Part shown: positions 36,735 to 45,491 of the stretch, one piece after another | Position numbering within the stretch: the stretch's first letter is position 1 | Layout: every line of letters starts with the position of its first letter | Origin: Chryseobacterium gilvum | GTDB taxonomy: Bacteria; Bacteroidota; Bacteroidia; Flavobacteriales; Weeksellaceae | Assembly (NCBI RefSeq): GCF_025628965.1 | Contig: NZ_JAOTEN010000002.1 | Coordinates: 124,001 to 188,000, forward strand | Reading direction: 5' to 3' | Length of the DNA stretch: 64,000 nucleotides | Translations under genes and position numbers: made by a program | Notes under the pieces: generated by a model | What the model saw: only the letters and a program-made list of their open reading frames with translations | Database searches by the model: none | What the model was told of the DNA's origin: nothing

Positions 36735-37643
36735 ATGACGGAAAACCCATTAGTAACGGTCATTGTAGTTTCTTATAATCATTCAAAGTATATTAAGGAA
36801 AACTTAGACAGCATCAAAAATCAAATCTATGATAACATCCAGCTTATTGTAGGAGATGATGCGTCAAAAGACAATTCTGTGGAGGTATTTCAACAATGGC
36901 TGCAGGAAAATAATTATCCTGCTATGACCAATTTCCATCGGAAAAACACCGGATTGGCCACCATGCTTAATGAATGCGTCACACTTGCAGAAGGAAAATA
37001 CATCAAAATAATCGCCGCTGATGATTTCCTGCATCCCGAATCTATCGCTAAATGTGTGCATAAATTAGAAAATCTAAGCGAAGATTTTGCGATGGTATTT
37101 ACCGATTTTTATGCTATAGATGACAGCGGTATCTCTGTAGATTTTCCTTTAAACTATAAAAATAAGCACTATTTCAATCAAGACGGGTCTCTAAAAAGTG
37201 ACCAGCTGGTAAAATATAATTGCATTATCGCACCTTCTGTACTGATAAAAAAACAGGCCATTGTCGCCACCGGTGAATATGACAGCGCATTGCTTCTTGA
37301 AGATCATCATCGCTGGCTGATGATCAATGAGAAATATAAAATCAGTTTTATTGATGAAAAACTAGCGTATTACAGGGTTATTCCTACAAGTATCACAGGA
37401 ACGAGACATGATAAAATGATAGAAGAAGATCTTTATCTCAGGATGAAATATGATAAAAGCGGGATTAATGCGAATCAAATCTTCGATTATATATCATCAC
37501 GATACCGGAAGAACAAAAAAATTCCTGATCTTATTAAAAATGAATATCTGAAATATCCTTACCGAATAAAAAAACTATCTTTTTCATTAAAATATTTACA
37601 CCCATATATATATTATCTTCTGCTAAAAATTTACAGATCCTAA
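36735..37643 (+). CDS. GT2 glycosyltransferase, first of a partly duplicated pair
   Basis: GT2 domain with VTVIVVSYNHSKYIKENLDS, VGDDASKDNS and the DxD-type IAADDFLHPES near residue 93-103. Residues 3-105 are almost identical to those of the next gene (two substitutions seen), also at DNA level, while the C-terminal two thirds, which choose the acceptor, have diverged widely. C-terminal residues are basic and could touch the membrane. It probably adds one sugar during repeat-unit assembly; donor and linkage unknown. Confidence 0.88.
   Translation: MTENPLVTVIVVSYNHSKYIKENLDSIKNQIYDNIQLIVGDDASKDNSVEVFQQWLQENNYPAMTNFHRKNTGLATMLNECVTLAEGKYIKIIAADDFLHPESIAKCVHKLENLSEDFAMVFTDFYAIDDSGISVDFPLNYKNKHYFNQDGSLKSDQLVKYNCIIAPSVLIKKQAIVATGEYDSALLLEDHHRWLMINEKYKISFIDEKLAYYRVIPTSITGTRHDKMIEEDLYLRMKYDKSGINANQIFDYISSRYRKNKKIPDLIKNEYLKYPYRIKKLSFSLKYLHPYIYYLLLKIYRS
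36741..37055 (+). repeat. direct repeat, copy 1 of a 315-bp GT2 segment
   Basis: Matches 37656-37970 with six mismatches over 314 bases by my reading, offset 915. It starts at the GAA codon near the N-terminus and ends abruptly inside the coding sequence. Upstream and downstream sequences do not match. Confidence 0.9.
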
Positions 37644-37652
37644 ACTTTAAGT

Positions 37653-38549
37653 ATGGAAAACCCATTAGTAACGGTCATTGTAGTTTCCTATAATCATTCA
37701 AAGTACATTAAGGAAAACTTAGACAGCATCAAAAATCAAACATATGATAACATCCAGCTTATTGTAGGAGATGATGCGTCAAAAGACAATTCTGTGGAGG
37801 TATTTCAACAATGGCTGCAGGAAAATAATTATCCTGCCATAACCAATTTCCATCGGAAAAACACCGGATTGGCCACCATGCTTAATGAATGCGTCACACT
37901 TGCAGAAGGAAAATACATCAAAATAATCGCCGCTGATGATTTCCTGCATCCCGAATCTATCGCTAAATGCGTCGAAAAACTGGAAACTTTAGGAGAAAGC
38001 TACGGAATGGTATTTACCGACACCTATGCAATTGACAGCAATTCAAAAATTGCTGCAGATATTGCGGATTATAATACATTGGGTAATGTTTCGTCCGAAG
38101 TTTTTAAAAAAGAACTCATAAAGTCTAACAGAATTGCAGCACTTACTGTTTTGATGAGAACTGAAGCTTTGCACAAAACCGGAGAATATAAATCTGACCT
38201 GTTGATTGAGGACTACTACCGATGGCTTAAAATCAATGCCTTATATAATATTGCGTATATACCGCAGAAGTTATCATATTACAGACTGCATGAGGAAAAT
38301 GTATCCCAAACAAAAATCCAGAGAATCGAGTCCGAATCGGTAATGCTTCAGATGCTATTTGATGAAGCAGGAGAAAATAGACAAAAAATCAACAGTTTCA
38401 CCAGCAAAAAATATCTGAATCAGGAAAAATTATCTTCGGAGTTTCTTATTGCTTATAGAAACTATCCATTCTCAATTAAAAGACTATCTTTTGCCTTACA
38501 TTACAAGATACCGGTATCAATATACCAATTTTTCAATAAAATATTATAA
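37653..38549 (+). CDS. GT2 glycosyltransferase, second of a partly duplicated pair
   Basis: Nucleotide-sugar binding half (residues 2-104) nearly identical to that of the preceding gene, including VGDDASKDNS and IAADDFLHPES; the acceptor half (from about residue 105) is different in sequence though similar in length and layout (VFTDTYAID, LIEDYYRWLKIN). The pair probably uses the same or a similar donor on different acceptors. The gene is nine bases behind its partner and three before the next GT2 gene. Confidence 0.88.
   Translation: MENPLVTVIVVSYNHSKYIKENLDSIKNQTYDNIQLIVGDDASKDNSVEVFQQWLQENNYPAITNFHRKNTGLATMLNECVTLAEGKYIKIIAADDFLHPESIAKCVEKLETLGESYGMVFTDTYAIDSNSKIAADIADYNTLGNVSSEVFKKELIKSNRIAALTVLMRTEALHKTGEYKSDLLIEDYYRWLKINALYNIAYIPQKLSYYRLHEENVSQTKIQRIESESVMLQMLFDEAGENRQKINSFTSKKYLNQEKLSSEFLIAYRNYPFSIKRLSFALHYKIPVSIYQFFNKIL
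37656..37970 (+). repeat. direct repeat, copy 2 of a 315-bp GT2 segment
   Basis: Partner of 36741-37055. At least two of the six mismatches are silent; the others produce two amino-acid changes (Ile/Thr and Met/Ile). Confidence 0.9.
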
Positions 38550-38551
38550 CC

Positions 38552-39376
38552 GTGAACCTACTAATTTCCATCATCGTTCCATGTTATGAACAGGCTTGTT
38601 ACCTCGACGAATGCCTGCAATCGGTTCTCGATCAAACGTATCAGAACTGGGAATGCATTATTGTAAACGACGGCTCTGCAGATCATACCGAAGAAGTTGC
38701 ACAACAATGGGTGGAAAAAGATAAGCGTTTTATCTATTTATCCAAAAAAAACGGAGGCTTATCTTCAGCAAGAAATGCCGGGATTGAAAAGGCAAAGGGT
38801 GAATGGATTCTGCCTTTGGATGCAGATGATAAAATTGGAAATCAATACTTGGAATTCGCTGAAGAAAAATTTGGTGACGGTTATAAAGTTATTTACTGTA
38901 AGGCTCAAAAATTCGGCTTAATTCATGAAGAATGGGATTTACCAGTATACAGCATAAAAAATTTAGCCATACAAAATGTTATTTTCTGTACCGCTTTTTT
39001 CAGAAAAGAAGATTGGGTAAAAGTAAATGGATTTGATACCGATTTAATATACGGTTGGGAAGACTGGGAATTTTGGATCGCACTATTGAAAAATGGTGGC
39101 AAGGTTTACAGAATAGATGAAATATGTTTTTATTACCGAATAAAAGAAACATCTATGTTAAAAGAAATGTCTGATAAAAACAACGAAAAAATTACATTCT
39201 CCCATCATATCATTTACAAAAAACATATTGAATTTTTTATCCGTGAACTGGGCAGTTTTCAAAGATTAGCTGAAGAAAATGAAAAACTGCATCAAAAAGT
39301 AAGTCATCTGAAAACCATTTTAAACAGTAAAAGATATCAGACGGTCAATAAAATTTTTAATTTTTTGAGATTATGA
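38552..39376 (+). CDS. GT2 glycosyltransferase
   Basis: GT2 enzyme of 274 residues: ISIIVPCYEQACYLDECLQS, IIVNDGSADHTEE, metal site LPLDADDKIG near residue 90, and YGWEDWEFWIALLKNG as the catalytic-base region (ED motif). The last 35 residues form a charged helix ending in a hydrophobic tip. The start is GTG at 38552, two bases after the previous stop. Its stop overlaps the next gene's ATG by four bases, so translation is coupled. Confidence 0.9.
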   Translation: MNLLISIIVPCYEQACYLDECLQSVLDQTYQNWECIIVNDGSADHTEEVAQQWVEKDKRFIYLSKKNGGLSSARNAGIEKAKGEWILPLDADDKIGNQYLEFAEEKFGDGYKVIYCKAQKFGLIHEEWDLPVYSIKNLAIQNVIFCTAFFRKEDWVKVNGFDTDLIYGWEDWEFWIALLKNGGKVYRIDEICFYYRIKETSMLKEMSDKNNEKITFSHHIIYKKHIEFFIRELGSFQRLAEENEKLHQKVSHLKTILNSKRYQTVNKIFNFLRL

Positions 39377-40305
39377 AAACATCTGTAGCGCTTTGCACCT
39401 ATAATGGAGAAAAATATATCTCCGCACAGCTTGATTCAATTTTGAATCAGACTATACTGCCTGATGAAATTGTAATTTGTGATGATATATCAAAAGATTC
39501 TACTGTTGAGATTATACGCGATTATCAGAAAATACATCCGAATATCAGAGTATTCATTAATGAAAGCAATTTAGGGTTTATCAAAAATTTTGAAAAAGCC
39601 ATACTTCAGTGTAGTTTCGATATCATCATCATAAGTGATCAGGATGACATCTGGGAAAAAGATAAAATTGAGAAAACCATTGGTTTCTTTACAAAAAACC
39701 CACAGTTTGACGGCGTTTTTCACGATTTAAAATTAATGGATAAAGAAAATACCCAACCTTCCTATCTCAATTGGAAAAACATATCCCATCATACTATTTT
39801 AACAGAAATAGATGCGGGACAATTATTTCCTTCTTTGATCATTAAAGGAAGTTTTATTTTAGGCTGTGCTGTAGCCATAAGGAAAGAAGCAATTGAAAAA
39901 TACGCATTAAAAGATTTTCCTTTTGCACATGATTATTTTATTGTTCAGAAGCTGAGTTCAAAAAATGCATTAGGCTTTATCCCGGAATCATTATCATCAT
40001 ACAGATTACATGCAGACCAGGTCTATGGATTGAGATATAAGCCGGAAGATAAAAATTCTGGACTAATTACTAAAACTCAGCAATATTTCAGAGATTATGT
40101 ATGGAATTATCTGAAAGTTCTCGAAAAATATAATGCAATAAACGCCGATGAAGATATAAAAAGTACAACCTTCTATACAACATTTTTAAAGCACAGAAAT
40201 ATTTATTTAAAATCCCTGAAGTTTGCAAAAAGAAAAATATATATTGCCCAATGTGCCCGTCATCACTATCTTGACCTTACGTGGTCAGATTTACTAAAAT
40301 ATTGA
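39373..40305 (+). CDS. GT2 glycosyltransferase
   Basis: A 310-residue GT2 protein: TSVALCTYNGEKYISAQLDS, VICDDISKDST, and ISDQDDIWEKDK as metal site near residue 94-105. The SDQDDIW form is seen in rhamnosyltransferase-like GT2 enzymes, which would fit the dTDP-sugar genes upstream, though that is only suggestive. The next gene begins five bases after its stop. Confidence 0.88.
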   Translation: MKTSVALCTYNGEKYISAQLDSILNQTILPDEIVICDDISKDSTVEIIRDYQKIHPNIRVFINESNLGFIKNFEKAILQCSFDIIIISDQDDIWEKDKIEKTIGFFTKNPQFDGVFHDLKLMDKENTQPSYLNWKNISHHTILTEIDAGQLFPSLIIKGSFILGCAVAIRKEAIEKYALKDFPFAHDYFIVQKLSSKNALGFIPESLSSYRLHADQVYGLRYKPEDKNSGLITKTQQYFRDYVWNYLKVLEKYNAINADEDIKSTTFYTTFLKHRNIYLKSLKFAKRKIYIAQCARHHYLDLTWSDLLKY

Positions 40306-40310
40306 TTATC

Positions 40311-41243
40311 ATGGAAGTCAGCATCTGTATCACCACCTATAATCACGAAAAATATATTGAAGAATGTCTCATGAGCATATTTGCTCAGGAATTTGACCAT
40401 GAGTATGAGATTATTATTGGTAATGATAATTCTTCCGATCAGACGGAAGCGATTATTTTTAAAATCATACAAGAACATCCTAAAGGCAAGAATATAAAAT
40501 ATTTTAAAAATATACCTAATTTAGGATACGTCAAAAACACCCTTTCTCTGTTTTCAAAATCTGCCGGAAAATATATTGCTATTTTAGATGGTGATGATTA
40601 TTGGTTAGAAACTTCAAAACTGCGGAAGCAATATGACTTTTTAGAAACCCACCTGGATTTTTCAGCAGTGGGGTCAGATTCTAAGGTAATATATGAAGAT
40701 TTACCCATTGCAAGTCATGGTTTTTCAGATCATTTAAATCAGGTTTTAGAAAAAGATAATCTTACAGACCGAAAAATTTTTCAGACATCAACGTTCTTTT
40801 TTAAAAAAGAAATATTAAAACCCGATTTTCCGGTCGATATTATTTCTGCGGACCGCTGCCTTTATTTATTAGCCGGATGTTATGGAAAAGTTAAAGTCTT
40901 ACCCGAACAGATGGCCGTTTACAGACAATTTAGTGCAAGTATTTCAAAAAATGTATCGTATGAAGTAATGAAGAAAGATTTTGCAATTATTCCGTTTATT
41001 AAAAAATATCAGCCGGAATATAAAATATGGAAATTAAAAAGTTATTTTTATTATACCTTAATGTCTTATTCTAATGTCATATCTCTATCCAAATTTTTCA
41101 ATGCAGCCTTTGGCTATTTTGTATATAATGTTTTAGCTAAATTTACATGGCAGCCATTACAATTATATTCCGTAATCAAATGGAGTCTGCATACTATAAA
41201 ACAAAAATATCAGATTAAAAAACAACACAAAAAATTTATATAA
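40311..41243 (+). CDS. GT2 glycosyltransferase
   Basis: GT2 enzyme of 310 residues. The ATG at 40311 (MEVSICITTYNHEKYIEECL) is preferred to an in-frame GTG at 40281, which would overlap the previous gene and add ten residues ahead of the first strand. Metal site AILDGDDYWLE near residue 90. The GDDYW variant and the later YRQFSASIS motif are common in capsule/O-antigen GT2 proteins. The basic C-terminus (IKKQHKKFI) may hold it to the membrane. Confidence 0.88.
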   Translation: MEVSICITTYNHEKYIEECLMSIFAQEFDHEYEIIIGNDNSSDQTEAIIFKIIQEHPKGKNIKYFKNIPNLGYVKNTLSLFSKSAGKYIAILDGDDYWLETSKLRKQYDFLETHLDFSAVGSDSKVIYEDLPIASHGFSDHLNQVLEKDNLTDRKIFQTSTFFFKKEILKPDFPVDIISADRCLYLLAGCYGKVKVLPEQMAVYRQFSASISKNVSYEVMKKDFAIIPFIKKYQPEYKIWKLKSYFYYTLMSYSNVISLSKFFNAAFGYFVYNVLAKFTWQPLQLYSVIKWSLHTIKQKYQIKKQHKKFI

Positions 41244-41258
41244 ACACAATTTACACAA

Positions 41259-41927
41259 ATGATCATAGGAAACGGACTTATCGCAACCTCTTTAAAAAAT
41301 ATAGATTCAGGGAATATTATATTTTTTGCATCCGGAGTTTCAAATTCCCTCGAAACAAGAAATTCCGAATTCGAGAGAGAGTTTTCTCTTCTTAAAGACT
41401 GTATCAGACAAAACCCTGAAAAAAAATTTATCTATTTTTCTACAGTGAGCATCAATGACCAATCAAAACAGGACAGCTTATATATCCTGCATAAGCTCAA
41501 CATAGAAAATTATATCAAAAATACCTGTAAAAACTATCTGATTTTAAGAATAGGCAATATCGTAGGAAAAGGTGGAAATCCCAATACTCTTTTTAATTTT
41601 CTTACAACCCAGATCAGCGAAAACAGAAGGTTTTTCCTTCACAGAAAAGCAAAAAGATTGCTGATTGATATGGATGATATCTCAAGATTTTTAGCCTTAC
41701 ATTGCAATACTATTAAAAATGAAACTATCAACTGTGCTTATCCGTATCATTATGATTTAAAAGAAATTATACAAGAAATTGAAAAACAGGTCGGCAAATT
41801 GGCAGACTACACAGAAATTGATGAAGGCGATTTTTACCAGATCAGTTTCAATACGTATTTCAAATCCTTTTTTACAGGAATAAATCCTGATGACTATCTT
41901 AAGGGTCTGGTAAAAAAATATATATAA
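41259..41927 (+). CDS. short NAD(P)-dependent SDR, epimerase/reductase-like
   Basis: A 222-residue protein with a compact Rossmann start (MIIGNGLIATSL), FIYFSTVSI as the serine/threonine strand, SLYILHKLNIENY carrying a Tyr-x3-Lys catalytic pair, and LILRIGNIVGKGGNPNTL. It is about 80-100 residues shorter than extended SDRs such as RmlD or GalE; the beta strands after the first glycine motif are condensed. Candidate nucleotide-sugar reductase or epimerase acting on the rfbB product, which otherwise has no visible next enzyme in the window. Confidence 0.65.
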   Translation: MIIGNGLIATSLKNIDSGNIIFFASGVSNSLETRNSEFEREFSLLKDCIRQNPEKKFIYFSTVSINDQSKQDSLYILHKLNIENYIKNTCKNYLILRIGNIVGKGGNPNTLFNFLTTQISENRRFFLHRKAKRLLIDMDDISRFLALHCNTIKNETINCAYPYHYDLKEIIQEIEKQVGKLADYTEIDEGDFYQISFNTYFKSFFTGINPDDYLKGLVKKYI

Positions 41928-41942
41928 AAATAAAAAAGTATT

Positions 41943-42863
41943 ATGCCGGAAATTGCTATTATTATTGTCACTTACAACGCCATGAAATGGGCAGAAAAAT
42001 GCTTTAACAGCCTGAAGCGTTCATCGGTTACTGTGAATCCTTTTATTATTGACAACGGCTCTACAGACGGCACTCAGGAATATCTGAAAACTTATTTTCC
42101 GGAGGCAGAATTCATCCAGTCTGCAAAAAATTTAGGTTTTGGAAAAGCCAACAATCTCGGCCTTGAAATAGCATATAAAAAAGGGGCAGAATTCTTTTAT
42201 CTGATGAATCAGGATGCATGGCTTTACGAAAACAGCATAGAAAAACTGCTTGAGGTCTATGAAAAATATCCTCAGAAGCAAGAAATAGGGATTATAAGCC
42301 CGATGCATATTGACGGGACAGAACAGCAGCTGGATATTTTCCTGGATAAATATATTGCGACCAATTTCGAAAAAACAAGGCTAATCTCAGACCTTTATTT
42401 TCAAAACCTGAAACCTTATTACGAAATCAGCTTTGTGAATGCAGCTCATTGGTTTATCCCAAAATCTACTATAGATACAGTAGGAGGTTTTAATCCTTAT
42501 TTTTTTCATTACGGGGAAGATGTGGAGTATGCAAACCGGGTAAAATTTCATCAGAAGAAAATTCTATTGGCTCCTGGAAGCCAAGTTGTGCATGACGGAA
42601 AACAGATTTTAAGCAAAGTAGATTACGCGTTGTATGAAGATCTTACCATTGAAACCAATATCATAAATCCCAGCTTTCCCAATGCATTAGAACTAGAAAA
42701 AAAATCGCTCAAACAGGGTTTGGTTAAGAGTATATTGACCGGAAACAAAAAAACCCGCAAAAAACTGCTGGATAAATATCGTAAAATATCAAAAGAAGAA
42801 AAAAAGCTTATCGAAATTGCAAATACAGTAAAAGAAGTTGGCAAAACCTTTCTGAATGTGTAA
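41943..42863 (+). CDS. GT2 glycosyltransferase, rhamnosyltransferase-like
   Basis: GT2 protein with IAIIIVTYNAMKWAEKCFNS, FIIDNGSTDGTQEYL, KNLGFGKANNLG, and LMNQDAWLYENS near residue 88-100 in place of the usual DxD. This N-x-D form plus the long acceptor region with YFFHYGEDVEYANRV is typical of WbbL-like rhamnosyltransferases. The C-terminal 70 residues are strongly basic and helical. Donor assignment to dTDP-rhamnose is inference. Confidence 0.85.
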   Translation: MPEIAIIIVTYNAMKWAEKCFNSLKRSSVTVNPFIIDNGSTDGTQEYLKTYFPEAEFIQSAKNLGFGKANNLGLEIAYKKGAEFFYLMNQDAWLYENSIEKLLEVYEKYPQKQEIGIISPMHIDGTEQQLDIFLDKYIATNFEKTRLISDLYFQNLKPYYEISFVNAAHWFIPKSTIDTVGGFNPYFFHYGEDVEYANRVKFHQKKILLAPGSQVVHDGKQILSKVDYALYEDLTIETNIINPSFPNALELEKKSLKQGLVKSILTGNKKTRKKLLDKYRKISKEEKKLIEIANTVKEVGKTFLNV

Positions 42864-42911
42864 ATTTGTCTTCTCAAAATTCCCGATAAAAAAAATAAAA
42901 CTCAAACATAA

Positions 42912-43679
42912 ATGATGTCTTTACTACAGAGAATAAAAAATAAAATAAAGCTAAAATCCCACGCAGGATCTGTTTATCACTGCCCTTTCTGCGGCTACAA
43001 TTCCAGAGATCTTGAAGTAGTAGGCCACGATATTCCCGTTCTTAGAGAAAAGCAGGTAATCGGAGGCGGCAGAAGAGCTGCAGGTTGCTATCAATGCCAC
43101 TCCAGAGACCGCGAAAGACTTCTCTACGCATTTTTTATAGAAGAACTGAAGCTGCCGGAAAACAAAAAAATCAGCATTCTTCATATCGCTCCGGAGCCCA
43201 AACTTTCAAAGGTACTTCTTGCTAATAATTTTAAAGAATATATTTGTGGAGATTTATTCACAGAAGGATATGATTATCCTGAATATGTGCAGAATATGAA
43301 TGTAATGGATATTCCTTTTCAAGATCACCATTTTGATTATGCTATCTGCAATCACGTTCTGGAACACATTCCTGAAGACACAAAAGCAATGAAAGAGCTT
43401 TACCGCATTTTAAAACCTGGCGGAAAAGCGGTGTTGCAGGTTCCTATTTCAAAAAATAATCAGAAGACCCATGAAGATTTTACTATCGCTGACCAGAATA
43501 AAAGAGAAGAATTATTCGGGCAGTTTGATCATGTAAGAATTTACGGGCAGGATTATATAGAAAGACTGAAAAGTGTTGGCTTTACCGTGCACAGGGTGAA
43601 TATTTCTGAAAAATACAAAACTTTCGGACTCAATCCTGAAGAAGATATTTTCTTTTGCGAAAAGCCTGTTTCACAATAA
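42912..43679 (+). CDS. SAM methyltransferase with N-terminal zinc-ribbon
   Basis: Class I methyltransferase of 255 residues. The first 65 residues hold two Cys pairs (YHCPFCGYNSR and GCYQCHSRDR) that look like a zinc ribbon. The catalytic part is compressed: ISILHIAPEPKLSKVL as motif I region, VMDIPFQDHHFDYAICNHVLEHI, and LYRILKPGGKAVLQVP. Tandem ATG codons begin the gene; either could be used. Lying among glycosyltransferase genes, it probably methylates the glycan or its donor; chain capping recognised by Wzt-C is one possibility. Confidence 0.8.
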   Translation: MMSLLQRIKNKIKLKSHAGSVYHCPFCGYNSRDLEVVGHDIPVLREKQVIGGGRRAAGCYQCHSRDRERLLYAFFIEELKLPENKKISILHIAPEPKLSKVLLANNFKEYICGDLFTEGYDYPEYVQNMNVMDIPFQDHHFDYAICNHVLEHIPEDTKAMKELYRILKPGGKAVLQVPISKNNQKTHEDFTIADQNKREELFGQFDHVRIYGQDYIERLKSVGFTVHRVNISEKYKTFGLNPEEDIFFCEKPVSQ

Positions 43680-43694
43680 TTTAAATAAAATATT

Positions 43695-45491
43695 ATGTGT
43701 GGAATTGCCGGAATCATTGCTCCGAATGCCAGGAATTATCAGCAGGAAATCATAAAAATGACCGATGCCATTGCGCACCGCGGCCCAGATTCTGCGCATC
43801 ATGAGTTTTACGGAAATGCAGCTTTAGGCCATCGCAGGCTTTCTATTATTGATCTTTCTGAAAATGGAAAACAGCCCATGTTTTCCAATACTAAAAATGA
43901 ATGCATCGTTTTGAACGGTGAAATTTACGGGTATCAGAACATTAAAAAAGAATATTCAAAATATCCTTATCGCGGAAGCTCAGATACGGAAGTAATTCTC
44001 GCCATGTATCAGCGGAAACAGGAAAACCTGATTTATGATCTTCCCGGAATGTTTGCTTTTGCCATCTGGGATGATGAAAAAAAGCAGCTGTTTTGTGCAA
44101 GAGACCGGTTCGGAGAAAAACCATTCTATTATGCCATCGGTAAAAATAAAGAGTTCATTTTTGCCTCAGAGATCAAAGCGATTTTAGCCAGCGGATTAAT
44201 AGAACCAAACGTAAGTCAGGAAGCACTTTCACATTATTTACAGTACGGATATGTAAGTACCCATCAAAGCATTTATATTAATATTTTCACCATTCCTCCT
44301 GCTCATCAGCTGATCTGGAAAGATGGGGAAATCTCAGTAAAGCGTTATTATAGTTTACCGGCTAAAGACAGATCTATAGGTTTGTCGGATGCGAAAGAAG
44401 AATTTCTTCATCTATTAAAAAATGCAGTTCAGAAGCAGCTTATTGCCGATGTCGAGGTAGGAAGTTTTCTGAGCGGAGGATTAGATTCTTCTACGATTGT
44501 AGCATTAGTTAATGAATTTTCATCTCAGCAAACCACCATCAGCTTTGGCTATGACCATGAAGAAAGCGAATTGAAATATGCCAAAGAAATCGCAGAGAAA
44601 TATCATACTCACCATATTGAAATTCATGAGAAAAAAGAAGATCTTGTAACCTCATTGCAGAAAATCTCTCCTTTTTTGGATGAGCCGTTTGCCGATAGAT
44701 CGTGTCTTCCTCACTTTGAAATCTGCAGAAATGCCCGAAAAAACCTTAAAGTAGTTCTCTCAGGAGATGTGGGAGATGAATTATTTGGCGGATATAACTT
44801 TTATACTGTAGAACATACACTGAAAAACCATTTCAGTTATCAAAATATAATTGCTCAGTTCGGATTACAATTATATCAGAATGTAAAAGAGATCTCATAT
44901 GTTTCCAGAAACAACATAGACAACGATTCTATTCTTGATTTCCATCAAAATCAGGTACGCAATTTTTTTAATGCCGCAGAAAGAAAAATGCTTGGAATTA
45001 CTGCAGATTATCATCAGCAATACAGTTTTAAAGCAGATAAAAACTCATTGAATGATATTATGAGAACTGATCTGGAAAAATTTGTTCCCGGGAATATGCT
45101 CGTAAAATCTGATAGAATGGCGATGGCGAATTCTCTGGAGGTAAGAACGCCTTTTTTAGACATTGATTTTGCAGAATTTTGTATTCAGCTTCCGGAACAG
45201 TTAAAACTTGACGGAAAAGAAGATAAGAAGATCCTTCGTAAAACAATGGATTCTTATTGGACGGAAACCATACGAAACAGAAATAAGCAGGGCTTCGGAC
45301 TCGGAATTGAAAATTGGTTCCAGGAAGAGAATCTGATGAAATTTTCTGATGAATTGCTGAAAAATCCAAATCAGAAGATTTTTAAATATATCAATTTCGA
45401 TGCGGCACAAAAATTTTTAGATAAAGGACAAAAACACTGGAACCTTTTACAGTTGGCAATTTGGGCACAAAACAATCAATCTTTTTTATAA
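43695..45491 (+). CDS. asnB: asparagine synthase (glutamine-hydrolysing) family amidotransferase
   Basis: Two domains: an N-terminal glutaminase starting at Cys2 (MCGIAGIIAP, with HRGPDS and LGHRRLSIIDLS) and an ATP-dependent synthetase domain with the PP-loop SFLSGGLDSST near residue 260. Length 598 is usual for AsnB. In a polysaccharide locus such proteins often amidate sugar carboxyls, and ugd at the head of the locus would supply uronic acids. True asparagine synthesis cannot be excluded. The next gene starts on the last base of its stop codon. Confidence 0.9.
   Translation: MCGIAGIIAPNARNYQQEIIKMTDAIAHRGPDSAHHEFYGNAALGHRRLSIIDLSENGKQPMFSNTKNECIVLNGEIYGYQNIKKEYSKYPYRGSSDTEVILAMYQRKQENLIYDLPGMFAFAIWDDEKKQLFCARDRFGEKPFYYAIGKNKEFIFASEIKAILASGLIEPNVSQEALSHYLQYGYVSTHQSIYINIFTIPPAHQLIWKDGEISVKRYYSLPAKDRSIGLSDAKEEFLHLLKNAVQKQLIADVEVGSFLSGGLDSSTIVALVNEFSSQQTTISFGYDHEESELKYAKEIAEKYHTHHIEIHEKKEDLVTSLQKISPFLDEPFADRSCLPHFEICRNARKNLKVVLSGDVGDELFGGYNFYTVEHTLKNHFSYQNIIAQFGLQLYQNVKEISYVSRNNIDNDSILDFHQNQVRNFFNAAERKMLGITADYHQQYSFKADKNSLNDIMRTDLEKFVPGNMLVKSDRMAMANSLEVRTPFLDIDFAEFCIQLPEQLKLDGKEDKKILRKTMDSYWTETIRNRNKQGFGLGIENWFQEENLMKFSDELLKNPNQKIFKYINFDAAQKFLDKGQKHWNLLQLAIWAQNNQSFL

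Noticed and set aside
36741..37970. Assembly duplication artefact
   Set aside because: The two copies differ at several positions and continue into different coding sequences of normal length; an artefact would be identical.
45461..45490. Longer start of the GT2 gene inside asnB
   Set aside because: The ATG overlapping the asnB stop gives the standard first strand of GT2 proteins; the extension would be out-of-frame asnB sequence.
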